From positions 62,001 through 126,000 of the forward strand of contig PYIU01000001.1 of NCBI GenBank assembly GCA_003415625.1: 64,000 bases of DNA. The letters are read 5' to 3'. How positions within the stretch are numbered: the first letter of the stretch is position 1; each line of letters starts with the position of its first letter. Of this stretch, positions 9,700 through 21,900 are shown piece after piece. The notes under the pieces were generated by a model. The model searched no databases. It was not told the origin of the DNA and was given only the letters and a program-made list of their open reading frames with translations. Made by a program: the position numbers and the translations under genes. Origin of the DNA: Aquanectria penicillioides. Taxonomy: Eukaryota > Ascomycota > Sordariomycetes > Hypocreales > Nectriaceae.

Positions 9700-12600
9700 T
9701 TTTTACTATAAAATCTAACTTACATTATAAAAGGAGTTACTTTAGTAAATTCTTTTATTTTTAATAAATTAAAGGATTTATTCTATTAAATATATAATAA
9801 TAATAGTAAACTATAAAATACCAGTTAGCTTTAAGAAGAAGCTTTTTCTATTTATTAAAATATTATTAACTAATATATAGTTATATCTACTTAAAAAATA
9901 GTTAAAAGCATTATCTTAAATGCTAAAACAATAGGACTAATACTAAAGGAGTACTTAAAGGTATAATACTTAAGCTCTTTAAAGGACTTTAACTATAATT
10001 AAGAATCTATAGTTAATTAAGAAAGATCTATTAAGAAAAAGGCAATAACCTTTAATACCTTTAATTAAAGACTTTTAATAGAGAAAGAAAAGGAATTAAT
10101 AGATAATTTACTATTTCTATAAAGACTATTATAGGACCTATTTTAATAAAAGAAAGGGAATTTAATAGACCTTAAAAAATTAAAGGGTTTATTAAATAGA
10201 GGCTAAATATTAACTTTAATTTTATTAAACTTAATATTAATAGAAATAAATTCTATTAATAGCTAAAAAACCTTTAGTTTAAGGGAATTATTAGGATTTT
10301 TTAATATTATTAAATAAAGTATAGAACTTAACCCTTTAATAGCAATAGTATAAGCAATCTACTAGCAATTAAAAAAAGTAAAACTATTAAACTAAGCGCT
10401 ATTTGCAAAGAAAGTTGCTATTATTTTAATAAATTCTATATTTTAGGCTTAAGTTTAGCTGCTAAAAGTAAGCACTTTAGCAATAGTTTAGAATTACTAT
10501 ATTAAGCCTTTAGTTTTACTTATTAAAGAGCCTTTATTAATTAAATAGGGTTAGGAATTAAAGATCTATAACTAAAGCTAGCTTTATAACTTGCAGTATT
10601 TAAAGCATAAGAATAGAGGTATATTAAGCTATATAAATAGTTTTCTATATTAATTACCTTTAGGACTAATAATATTAGAACTGCCTTAATAAAATATAAA
10701 AGCGCTTAATTAAGTATTAACTTTTGCATTAAAGTCTTATAAAGGTAATATTTAACTTTAAGATATAGGCCTCTTTTAGCTTAATATAAAAGAAAAGAAT
10801 ACTAATAGTAAAAATATATTTTATAATAGAAAATAGATTATTTTTAGTAATATTAAACTATAGATTAATACACTTAAATCTTATTGGATAAATGCTAATT
10901 TTAATACTTAAGAATATATTTATATAAATCTATAGAGTTTATTCTATAGATTTGCACTTATTTAATATCATTATTAATTAAATTAAAATAAAAGGGAAGA
11001 GCTATAGAAATAATTAATTAATATACTATATATATACTTTTATAAAGAATTTAAAATAAAACTAAATAATATAATAAAATGGCTAGAATTAGCTAAATAT
11101 ATTAAGATTAATATTATAAAAGATATTTTTATATAAGTATTTACTATAAAAGTCTTTATAAAAGAGTAGGCTTTTAGCTATATAGCTAATATTTAGCTCC
11201 TTTTTGCAGTTTATATAAGATTGAATCTAAAGCTAAAAGTGCTTTATTTAGCATTAATAGTATAGAATATAAGATTCTTATTCTTAAGGGCAATTAATAA
11301 AAAGCAATATTAGCTTAAAGATAAGCTTTAAGCTATACCTTAAGGGATTAATAGACCTAATATAAAGAAGACATTTATTGCTAATAAAAGCAATAGATTT
11401 AATAATGCAATTAAGAATAAAGAAGTGCATTAAGGACACTAAAATAAAGAAAACTATTTTAATAAATAGTACTAAATTATACTTTTAAAGCGCTTTAGTA
11501 ATTAAGAAACTTAATATAGGAACTTAACCTTAAAGAAGCCTAAAATAGACTAATAGAAGATAAAACCTTAATAGAATAATTAATTATATAAATAATAGAG
11601 AAATAATAATTATAATATATATATATTTGCTTAAAAGTAAAATAGTAGAAATCAATTGCCTTTATAAAGATTTAATTAATATTAATATTAAAAGAGAGCC
11701 TTAAATAGTAAAGCTAATCTTTTAAAGGTTTAGCTATACTATAATAATAAAGGATTCTATTAAAGATATTAAGAACTATTAAATAATAGATATATACTAA
11801 TAGAAGAAAGGAATAATTTTAATAAATTATTAAAAGTTTTCTTTATTAAAGAGAATAATAATAATTTAGCTTTTATAAAAGTCTATTATATAAGTAAAGA
11901 AAGAATAAAAAATGCAAACTTTATATTAAAAATAGGCTAAATTATTAAAGCTATAGGCAGGCCTAACTTTTATTAATATTTAAAAAAGAAAGTAAATACT
12001 TACTTTAAGCTATTAATTAAGTTTAATAATAAAGGCAATTTCTATAATATTTATATTAATACTAAAACTTTAATAGTTTTAATTAATAAAGAATAGTTAA
12101 AAGCCTATATAATAAAAGTAATATAAAAGCAATAAGCCCTAAAAAGAGTAAATAGAGTTAATATTAATATAAAAATTCTAGAATTAGCTACTTTTAACTT
12201 TTATATATTTAAAATTGCTAAAAATAAAGAAATATCTATATATTTTATAATAACTATAAATATTATAGAATAATTAAAACTTAAGATATTAATAGAAATA
12301 AACTTTCTATTTAAGTATAAAGCTAAAGTTAATTTTATTAATTTTAGTATTATATTTTACTTAGCCTATAATATAATCTTTAGGGCAAAAGTATTTTAAA
12401 TGCATTAAGAGAACTTTATTAAAGCAATAATTAATGCAAATATAGTAGTAATTGTACTAAAGGAGATTGCTTTTATTTAAGCTAATTAAAAGGACCTTCT
12501 TAACTTTAAAGATGCCTAAGGAAATCTAAAGGCCTATTACTTTTAATCCTTCTATAGTGCTATTTTTAATACTATAATAGATAAAACTACCTTAAAACTG

Positions 12601-15600
12601 GTTTAGATTTATAATACTAGCAATAAAAAGCTAATTATAAGATAGCAATAATAGATAGAATAAATTGCTAATTATAATAGAGAGAAGAAAGCTAATTATA
12701 TTAAAATAAATAAAAGCATTCTTAGCCTATAGGGAAAGGAATTTAACTTTATAGAAGGATTTCTAGCTGCTATAAAAGGGGATAGCCTATTAAAAGAAGA
12801 TAAGGGATCCAATCCATTTAGGGTTAATACTAGCACTTTAAGCTATAGGATTTCTAGACCTAAAGATATCTCTAATATTAAGAATAAATATAAAGTATAT
12901 ATAGCCTATTTAAATTAAGTAATAGCAAAAAGGATCTATAATACAATAAATAGATATAATATTTATAGGAATAGAAAGATTATCTTTATGCTTAAGGAAA
13001 TAAAAATATAGATAGATTTAATAGATAGATAGTAGAATTAAAAATATATAGTTAGGAAATATCTATTAGGCACTAAAGATTATGCTTTATTAAATAAAAA
13101 ATACAATAAGCTATAAGCAAAAGGCAAAATAAAACTAATAGACTAACTGACTTTAATAGTATACTTTACTTTTATTATCTAAAAAATAGTAAATAGTAAA
13201 AGGAAAGAAAGAGTTATAGTTAATTTATAACTACTTAATTAATTAGCTATACTTAATGCCTACCCTTTACTTAATTAATCTAATATTATAGCTAATATAA
13301 GGGGCAAGAAATTTTACTTTATAATAGATAAATTAGGGTTTTTTTACTAGCTGCCTATTTTAAATGCCTATAGAAACTGTATAGTTATTATATTTAATAG
13401 GGGACTTAAGGTTTTTAATATTATACTAATAGAATTTAAAAATGCATTAGTATTTATATAAAGGTTTATAGACTAACTTTTTAGGGAATATAAATACTTT
13501 ATATAAGCCTATATTAATAATATAATTATCTTTTTTAATACCTTAAATAACTATTTAAAGCACTTAAAAATTATTCTAAGATTAATATAGAATAATAGGC
13601 TATAAATTGCAATAAAGAAATCCTTCTTTAGATACCCTATAGTATAGCTATTAGGTTTTATTATTAATAGTAAAGGAATCTATAAAATAAGCAATAGATT
13701 AAAAGCATTTATAAAAATAACCTTTCTAAAGAATCTATTAGCGCTTAAAACCTTTATTGGAATAGTAAAATACCTATAGTAAGGGATTCTATAGTATAAT
13801 ATTTAAATCCAACCTCTATAGATATAAAAAACAGTAATATTGCAGTAAGCTAAAAAGCAGCAATTGATTTTAATTAGGCTATTAAAACTGGCTTAAAGGA
13901 AGAAAGTAATAACCTAAATATTTAAACTAATAGAAAAAAAATTAAAAGTATTTTAAGACCTAAAAACCTTCTTAAAAACGCAATTCCTTCTCTATTATTA
14001 TAACTTAATAAAGCCTTTATTTTTTAAGCTAAATGCATATAAGAATAGATTTAGGTTATATATCTTTTAGCTTTATAGGGACTAAAATGGAATTAGCATT
14101 TTAGGCAAGAATATTTTAATTATTTAATTAAAATTAATACTATTTCTTTTAAGATTAACCTTTTTAATAGAATAGGGCTATAGTTTTACTAAAGCAAAAG
14201 TAATAGCAATTACTTAAGCTATTAAAAAGCTATAGAAAATAGTTTAATCTAACTGCAATTCAATTAATATTATAATAGACTATACTATTATAAAAGGGAT
14301 TATAATGCATACTTTTCTTAATATAATAGACCTTAATAAAGCTAACCTAAAGCTTACTAAAATCTTTAATTATCTCTTTAGATTTAACCTAAAAATATTC
14401 TATATTTTTAGAACTCTTAATATAGTTTTAAATGCTTTTTTAAGGCTATTAGTAAAGGAACCATTCTATTAGTAAGCTATAAATAGCTATTTTAATAAGC
14501 TAAATGCTAAAGCCAATATAGTAAAAGCTAATATAGTTAAAATTATAATATTATTTAGATTCTATAAGGAAATGCTTAAGGGATATAGTAAAGACCTAAA
14601 ACTTAATAGAATTTGCATCTATATTTAAGGGATTTAATAAAATAATGCTTAAAATCTATAGAAAAAGCAATATATAAATCTATTCTACCTATAGAAGCTA
14701 GTAGAAAATAGATTGCTTTATTATATAAATTATAAAGAGTAAAAAAGACTTTATATTTTAAGGCTAGCAGTTAAAACTATTCTTATAACTATTTATAATA
14801 ACTTATAGTATATTAAAATCTTTAAGATTTTATATAAATTAAGCTATATTTATTTCTATAAAATAAGCAAAATAATAAAGAAGTTTATTATATATTGCTT
14901 AATATATAAAGAGAATTTAATAGATAGAAGATTGCTAATAGGCAAACTAAAGTTAATTCCTATAGTTTTATAACTATTTTATATTATTATATTAAACTTT
15001 ATAATTAACCTTTTTAAAGTTATATCTATAGGTATAGTATAAGCAATCTTAAATTATAATAAGCTAAATTAGCTATATTTAGTAAACTATTTATTTTTAA
15101 AGAAAACTATCCTTATATTAAGGCATTTAATATATATTATATAGGATTAGGCATTTATTTTACTAAAAGTATTGCTTTTATATAATTAAGGAATACTTAT
15201 ATATATTTTTAGCAATTAAAACCTAAAGTTTATAAGCAATATATAAAGAGTTATATTAGCCTTTCTTAATATAAAGGTCTTTATATTTACTGTATATTAC
15301 TTTTAAACTAATAGTATATCTAAAAGAAAGAATTAAATAATAGAAATTATAGTATAGTATTATATTACTATAGAGCTAAATATACTTTAAATATAGGCGC
15401 TTTTAGCAATTTAGTATAATCTAAATAATATAATTACTTTAGCTATAAATTGCTTATTAAATAAACTATTATATAATTTTAAATTAAAAATAGTTATTAA
15501 ATTTACTACTAAAAGTAAAATTGCTAATTAAAAAGCTAATAGAACTGCACTAAAGGTCCTATATAAGTTATACTTATAGAAAGCGCAACTTCTAATAGAT

Positions 15601-16100
15601 ATAGTAACTGCACTATTAAAAATCCAATATAATTAATATTATTAATTAGTTAAGATTAATAAAAAAGATATTATTTACCTATAGCTATATATAAAATACT
15701 ACTTACTAAAGAAACTAAAGTGCAAATAGTCTTTTATTAAAGCTAGACCCTATAAGATAATCTATAAGATTTATAGCTAAGCTATTAAACTTAACTTCCC
15801 TTTATATTAATAGATATATTTAATAGTCTCTATTATCTAAATATAAAAACTAAAGTAAAGGGATAACCCTTTTAATTGCATACTGCTATTACTACTAGCT
15901 ATTAAAATCAATAGGGATAAGGCAATAGGCTAATAGAAAGTAAATAGAATTATTTAGTAAAAGATTTAATAATATAAGTAAAGGCTAATGCATTACTTTT
16001 TATTATAATAGAAAGAATATATTACTAAAAATAATAAATAGATAAATTAAATTAAATTAAAAGAGAATGCTTTTAATCTTATTAATAAATATCTAACTGC
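9700..16100 (+). pseudogene. Gypsy gag-pol remnant
   Basis: Plus-strand blocks in order are as follows. A gag-like region lies at about 9.7-11.9 kb and is not resolvable in detail. A protease-like block lies near 12.25-12.45 kb. Reverse transcriptase at about 13.1-13.65 kb has the catalytic YxDD box at 13510-13521, now reading Y-I-N-N after RIP, followed by NNYLKHLK. RNase H lies at about 14.0-14.45 kb with an IDYT-IIKGI block and the family-typical LNIV ending. Integrase covers about 14.7-15.6 kb, and a basic chromodomain-like tail lies near 15.9-16.05 kb. The loss of both catalytic aspartates and the many stops show it is dead. Confidence 0.75.
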
Positions 16101-16849
16101 TAACCCTATATTATAGGAAAAAGAATATAAAAAAAAAGGTTAGAAATTGCTATAGAATATAGTAAATCTAGTGTTTAAATAGCTAGAAGCTGCCTATTAA
16201 CTTTTACTATTATAAGAAAATTCTTTTTTATATATTTACTATTTAATTTAAAAGGATTTAATATAAAGATAGCTAAATTCTATAAAAAAGGGGATATTTA
16301 AAATAGATTAATAGTAATTTATAATTAGCTTATTTAATATACAATTAAAGTAATTAAGTAAAGTAAATAACTAAGCGCCTATATAGTATAAAGGCAATTA
16401 CTATAGCTTAATATACCTCTTTTAACTTTTTTAATTTTATATAACCTCTATTTTCTATTTCTATATATAGCCCTATATTTTATTAATTTTAATAGTATAA
16501 ATACTAAAACTTATTGCCTATTAAATTTCTTAGCTTTTTTATTTTATTTTATATAAATATTTAATTGCTATAAGAACTATTACTTATACTATTAAATTTA
16601 GCATCTTTACTATTAGTCTTAGCCCCTTTACTATTAATTTCTATACTTTTCTTTACCTTTTTTTAGCAAATATCTATATAATAGCTAGCCTAATGCTTGC
16701 TATATTAAATCTAGCACCCTTACTGCTAATTTTAGCTTCTTTACTATTAATTTTAGCACTTCTTTATAGCTTAAGCCCTTTTAGCTTTAGACCTTTTACT
16801 ATTAGCTAGTAGTAATATAGAACTTACTGCTATATATTAGTAAATTAAG

Positions 16850-19060
16850 TAATAGAATAATATATATAAAGCTTATTTTATTAAGAAAAAGTATAAATCT
16901 ATTAGTTAATTTATTAAAAACTATATTAATTAATCTTTCTTTAATAAGTATAGAGTCTTCTATAATAATATTTTATTTAAACTTTTAGATAGGCATTAAA
17001 TATTATTTAATAGATATAATAGGCTTATTAATGCTTATAATAATAATAGCAATAAATTTAATATTAATATTAATAATTTTAATACTATAATATTATTAAT
17101 TATAGTATTTTTAGTAGGAGATAATAATTTAATAAAATCTATTTATAACTTTACTATTAATTGCAATTATATTAATAACAATACTAGCCTCTTTAATAAA
17201 GACTTAAATACTAATGTATAATAACTTTAGGATAATATAAATATATTAATATAAATAGAAAAGAAAAGGGATTTAAATTAAAATTAAAAGTTTTTATTTT
17301 TAAATAATAAAATAAAGAATAAAGATAAAAAAAACAATAAGGAAATTATAGTAGTTAATAAGGGATATACTAAATATAGTAGGAAGAGTATTAATAGAAA
17401 GACTTTAGAAAGAAAGACTTCTATTTAATATAGTAAAAGGGATTTAAATGCTTAAAATATAGATTAGAATCTTATTGCTTTAACTACTAGCACTTATAAA
17501 GGATTTAAATAGAAGGTAAACATTCCTATAAGTAGGGGTTTAGCCTACTATAAATACAATAAATTAATAGGGGTAATAAGGTTAAAGGATAATAGAATTA
17601 ATATTAAAGGCACTATAACCTATAGTAACTACTATCTTTTAAGTAAACTAATTAATAGGCTAAAGAGTTAAAGGCAAAATAATGCATTTATTTGCCTTAT
17701 TTATAACTTTTAGCTTTATAGCCTAAAGAGTACTTTTAGCAATAAATTTAATAAATCTTACTTTTTAATAGACTTTTTTATTAAATATAAGGAAGTTATT
17801 AATTAATACTATAATTAAATTAATAAAAAGACTAATATTAGATTTAAGCCTTTTAAAGTAGAATTTAGCCTTATTTAGTATATTAAAACTGCTATTATAA
17901 ATGCCTTTACTTTCTATTAAAACAGTAAATACAATAAGTTTTAGGGGAACTGCTAGCACTTTATAGCTAAGCTACTTAAAAAGAAGGAGGCAATAGCTAT
18001 AGTTTTTATTAATTCTTATAGTATAACTAATGCTTTAGCTGCTAAATACTTTATTACTATAGGGTATAATTATTTAATAGATATTAGTATATTAAACTAA
18101 TATAACTACTCTATTAAAAACAATTTATCTATTATAGAAGCCATTATAGCTAATATAGCTATTAGTATTTATTAAGCTATAATTAAAATTAAGACTTTAA
18201 AGGATAAAGTTACTTAATTTAAGAAGTAGCTTAAAGCTAATGCTAAATCTATTAATATTAAATTCTATAAAATTGCCAATAAAGTTAAAGAATAAGCTAT
18301 TAATATCTTTACTTTTAATAATTTAACTATTTATTTTAATACTATTAGTAATAGCTAAAACAATAAAATTAAAGAATTAATAATTTAAATAGTAAAAGTA
18401 AAGAAATTTAAGTTAATAGCTCTTTTAGCAATTAATAAGGCTAAGCTAATTAAAACTATTATAGCTTAAGTTAAATCTAAACTCTTTTAAAGTAAATTAG
18501 CTAAAGGCAATTAACTATTTTATATACTTACTTTTAGTCTATTAAAATAGGCGCCTTTATTAATACTTTAGGTAGATAATATAGTATATTAATATATAAA
18601 TTTATAGCCTATTAGTAACTTTCTTTTAGGAAAGAAGCAATTTAATAAAGCTATAGCAGCTAGCTCCTTTAAGTGCTATAAGCCTAATAGTATAATAAAG
18701 GAATTAGCAATTAAGCTATTAAAGTTAGCTCTTAATAAAAAGGGATTCCCTTTTGCTATTATTAATATTAATAATCTATTTAATTAATTATATCCTTAAT
18801 ACTTTATATGCTAATACTAATAGCTATTAGATTGGCTAAATCTTACTAAAGTTATATAGAATTAAAAGGAAATAATAGGGAAATCTATAGGTTTATATAA
18901 GGATTTAAGAACTTTATTAGGAATTTAAGAGCTAATAGCTAAATACTATAGTTATATAGAATAAGCAAGAATAATTAATAAATAGAATAAATATAAAGTA
19001 AATATTAAGGATTTAGCTTTAGTTTTTATTACTATAAATAGTAGTCTTTCTTTTGATTTA
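16850..19060 (+). pseudogene. Extra 3' coding region inside gypsy element, unassigned
   Basis: Between integrase and the 3' LTR a long plus-strand frame can be followed with stops almost only at TAA/TAG, as expected for RIP-mutated Gln/Trp codons. The 17460-17790 stretch was checked codon by codon and stays in one frame for over 100 codons. It contains spaced Tyr/Cys pairs (LAYYKYNK, TYSNYYLL, ICLIY) that could be former Cys-x2-Cys zinc-binding pairs. No family recognised. It might be an additional retroelement ORF in the env position, a captured gene, or an older nested element. Confidence 0.45.
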
Positions 19061-19068
19061 AGGGCATT

Positions 19069-19379
19069 TATTATATATATAGATTATATAATAGATAGTA
19101 CTTTTAAATAATTAGCTTTTATATCTTTTAAGTAAAGGTTAATAATCTATAAGTATATTTATACTTTAGGACTTATTATTATAGTAGTCTTAAGATATAA
19201 ATTAAATAGAGTTTAATATATAATTAATTATTACCTATAGTTAAGCTATTAATTTTAATATAATTATAGAGCCTATATATATGCCTTTTAGTATAACTAT
19301 AAGATAAGTAGTATAATAGTTTTATTATTAAGACTGTTACTTTTAATACTATTTATAATAAAATAAATAAACTGTAATA
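19069..19379 (+). repeat. 3' LTR of gypsy element
   Basis: 311-bp direct repeat of 9157-9467. Its first bases read TATTATAT where the 5' copy has TGTTATAT. Confidence 0.9.
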
Positions 19380-20227
19380 TATATAAAGATGCTGCCTTTA
19401 TTGCCTTTATTATATAGCTAAAAAGGTTTAGTTTTTTAGCCAATAAACACTAAATTAAAGAGGCTATAAAGGAATTTCTTAAGCATTAGGGCATTAAAGA
19501 CCTTAAATTCTTAAAGATATAGTATCTTCGGTTTTATAATTATTATTTAGAGCTTAAAAAGTCCTTTATTAAGGCTATAAATAAGGCCTAAAAGTCCTTT
19601 AAAGCATTAAATATTAAAGATATTAAATCCTTCTTTTTCAATCTCTTAAATATTATTAATAAATATTAAATAAGTGCCTTAAAATGCTAAAATAAAGATA
19701 AATATAGCATTTAGCTTAAATGCCTTTAAGAATAGATTAAAGTTCTTATAGTCCGCACTATATAAGCCTAATGCCTTAAAATTAAGGACTTAATAAATCA
19801 AGAGAATTATACTTAAATTGGGGCTGTAAATGCTATTAGTAATAGTATTTCTTTTTAGCTAATCTTTAAGACTCTTTCTATTAAATCTTAAGGTAATATT
19901 AATGCTATTTTAGGCATTAGGTTTGCCTAAGCAGATATTAGCTTTAGCAATTAAGAGATTATATTTAAATGGCTTTATAAGTTTAATGCCTATTTCTAAA
20001 GGGCTTTAGTATAAGCACAACACTAAAAGAAGTTATTTATAGAGTAGTTTAGCTATATAAAGTGGCTTTAAGACCTAAATTCACTGCATATTATATATAA
20101 GGATCCTTTAGTTATTTAATTAAATAATAAAAAGATCTATTAGCTGCTAGTTATTAATAGTTTTTTAAGGCATACCTTATATAAATTTATTTACTATTGC
20201 ATTTAATTTAATATTATTATTAGCATT
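19380..20227 (+). pseudogene. Pogo-like transposase, middle (HTH_Tnp_Tc5 and first DDE part)
   Basis: One frame, interrupted only by RIP-type stops, shows the Tc5/CENP-B-type block (FLANKH followed by IKEAI and FLKH) and the Y-x-R-F/LELKKSF region. It then shows the start of the DDE_1 catalytic domain: the NxEN-Y-x-x-IGA block, and LLVIN followed by RHTL where the family has a DG/DS-H motif, so the first catalytic Asp appears mutated to Asn. It breaks off inside the catalytic domain at the copia insertion site (GCATT at 20223-20227). Confidence 0.75.
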
Positions 20228-20451
20228 TATTGAACTGAACTAATTGTATAATTATATGTATTTTTGTTTTCTTCTTGTCCCTTTTAGCCTTACTTTATTG
20301 CTTAGGCTCTAAAAGAGGGGTTAGATTGCGCTAGACCTAATAGAGCTATATTATATTTATATAACCTTTATCCAATTATTTTAAGCTTTATTTCTATAAT
20401 CTAAAGTGCATCCTAATATTTCCCTATATATAGAATACCTTAAGTTTAACA
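20228..20451 (-). repeat. 3' LTR of copia element (left copy)
   Basis: 224 bp, equal in length to 26776-26999, with differences nearly all C/T or G/A. The polypurine tract lies immediately internal to it. Confidence 0.9.
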
Positions 20452-20901
20452 TACCCCTTTAGATTTACTAAAGGCAGGTCTAATATATTTCTTATTTACT
20501 ATTTATTTATCAATTCTATACCTTATTTATAGCTTTCTATCTTTATCTTATGCTTTTATTTTATTTTTATATTTATTATATTTTTATTAGTATTATTTGC
20601 TTAATGTTTATTATTGTATATAGGCATTTTTAATTACTCTATAAATGCTATTTATTTAATAGATAAAAATAATAAAATGGTTATAAATTATAATAGAAAG
20701 TGTTCTTTAAATTACTTTACTTTAATCTTACTTTTTATCTTTATAAAAGGATCCTTGCCTATAAATAAAGCAATTTATTTCTTTATTTTAAACTTCTTTT
20801 CTTTTTTCTTTCTTTAGCTTTAATACAATTTTATATATATATCTTTATAGTGTTTTTAGTCTTTAACTTATATATACTAACTATAGTTATTCTAGCAGAT
20901 A

Positions 20902-20932
<31 letters not shown>

Positions 20933-21900
20933 GCATATATATATATACTATATTATAAGTTAATTTTACAGTTTAGAATTAAATTTTATAGTTTATTTTT
21001 AGGTTTTATAGCTGTTTTCTTACTAACTATTTATAATAATAATAATTCATTTAATAAGCTATCCCCCCCCCTATTAACTCCTTATTGCCCTTACTATAAG
21101 TTATTTTATAGCTTAAAATTAAATTATGCATTACTAACTTTATTTTAGCGGTATAAATTAATAATAGAGTTGTATGCAGGCCTAAGCTACTTGCATAGCT
21201 TAGGCAAAAGAACTTTCTGCTATAGCCAAGCATGCTGCTAAACTATAAGTATTTTTAAATTGATTTTTAAGCTTTATTTAACTGTTTTACTTTATATAGT
21301 GCCTCCTAATAGCGGCTTATGCCCTACCTTACTTATTTATTATTAGCCCTTATAGGCTAAAGTAATAGTAAGTGCTAAGAGCACTTTAGTGCCTTAAGGC
21401 AGCGCTATAAGTGCTGCAACCCTAGTGGCTGCTGCTGCCTTATATAAGTGTATTTATATTATTGTTTTGCACTTTATTTTGCTATTTTGCAGTTTGTTTT
21501 ATTAATTTAAATTGCAAAATAGCCCTTTTGCTACTCTTCTTATAGTATTATTTTTCTTAAATTATATCTAAAGTAATAATATTAAGAAAAAGGTAAGAGT
21601 TTAATTTAGCACTTTATTTTTATATTTTAAACTATAAAATTAATTTTTATATTATAGGAAAAGAATAAGCAATGCATTACTATTAAAGTTATATTAGGTA
21701 AGTGCACTATAGGCATCTTTCTATTTATTAAAGACTTTTATCTTTAGTAAATAAAATAATTAAAATTATTTTAAAGTTTATTTTACTATTTTATAGCTTA
21801 TTTTATTATTTTGCCTTTTAGCTAATAGCTACTATAGTAGTATTAAATTAATAAATTTTATTATATTAATACTTTATTCTTTTGCTATTTTTATAATATT
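20452..21900. repeat. Low-complexity 3' region of copia element with TA microsatellite
   Basis: Contains an alternating TA/TACA/TGCA tract at about 20899-20950, a C-run at 21063-21070, and several degenerate short units of the TTTTATAGTTTATTTT type between 20960 and 21830. A patch at about 21300-21540 is less AT-rich than its surroundings (several CAGC/GCTG words). This could be non-coding element sequence or a further small insertion too eroded to bound. Confidence 0.45.

Larger units (their letters stand above)
9157..19379 (+). mobile_element. Ty3/gypsy LTR retrotransposon, RIP-mutated, nested
   Basis: Two direct repeats of exactly 311 bp (9157-9467 and 19069-19379) begin TGTTATA or its RIP form and end TATAATA/TGTAATA, a short inverted terminus. 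TATAT occurs immediately outside both ends (9152-9156 and 19380-19384), a 5-bp target duplication. Plus-strand frames carry protease-like, reverse transcriptase, RNase H and integrase blocks in Ty3/gypsy order. At 10.2 kb it is longer than the 6-7 kb usual for fungal gypsy elements because of an extra 3' coding-like region (16.85-19.06 kb). All frames are destroyed. Confidence 0.9.
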
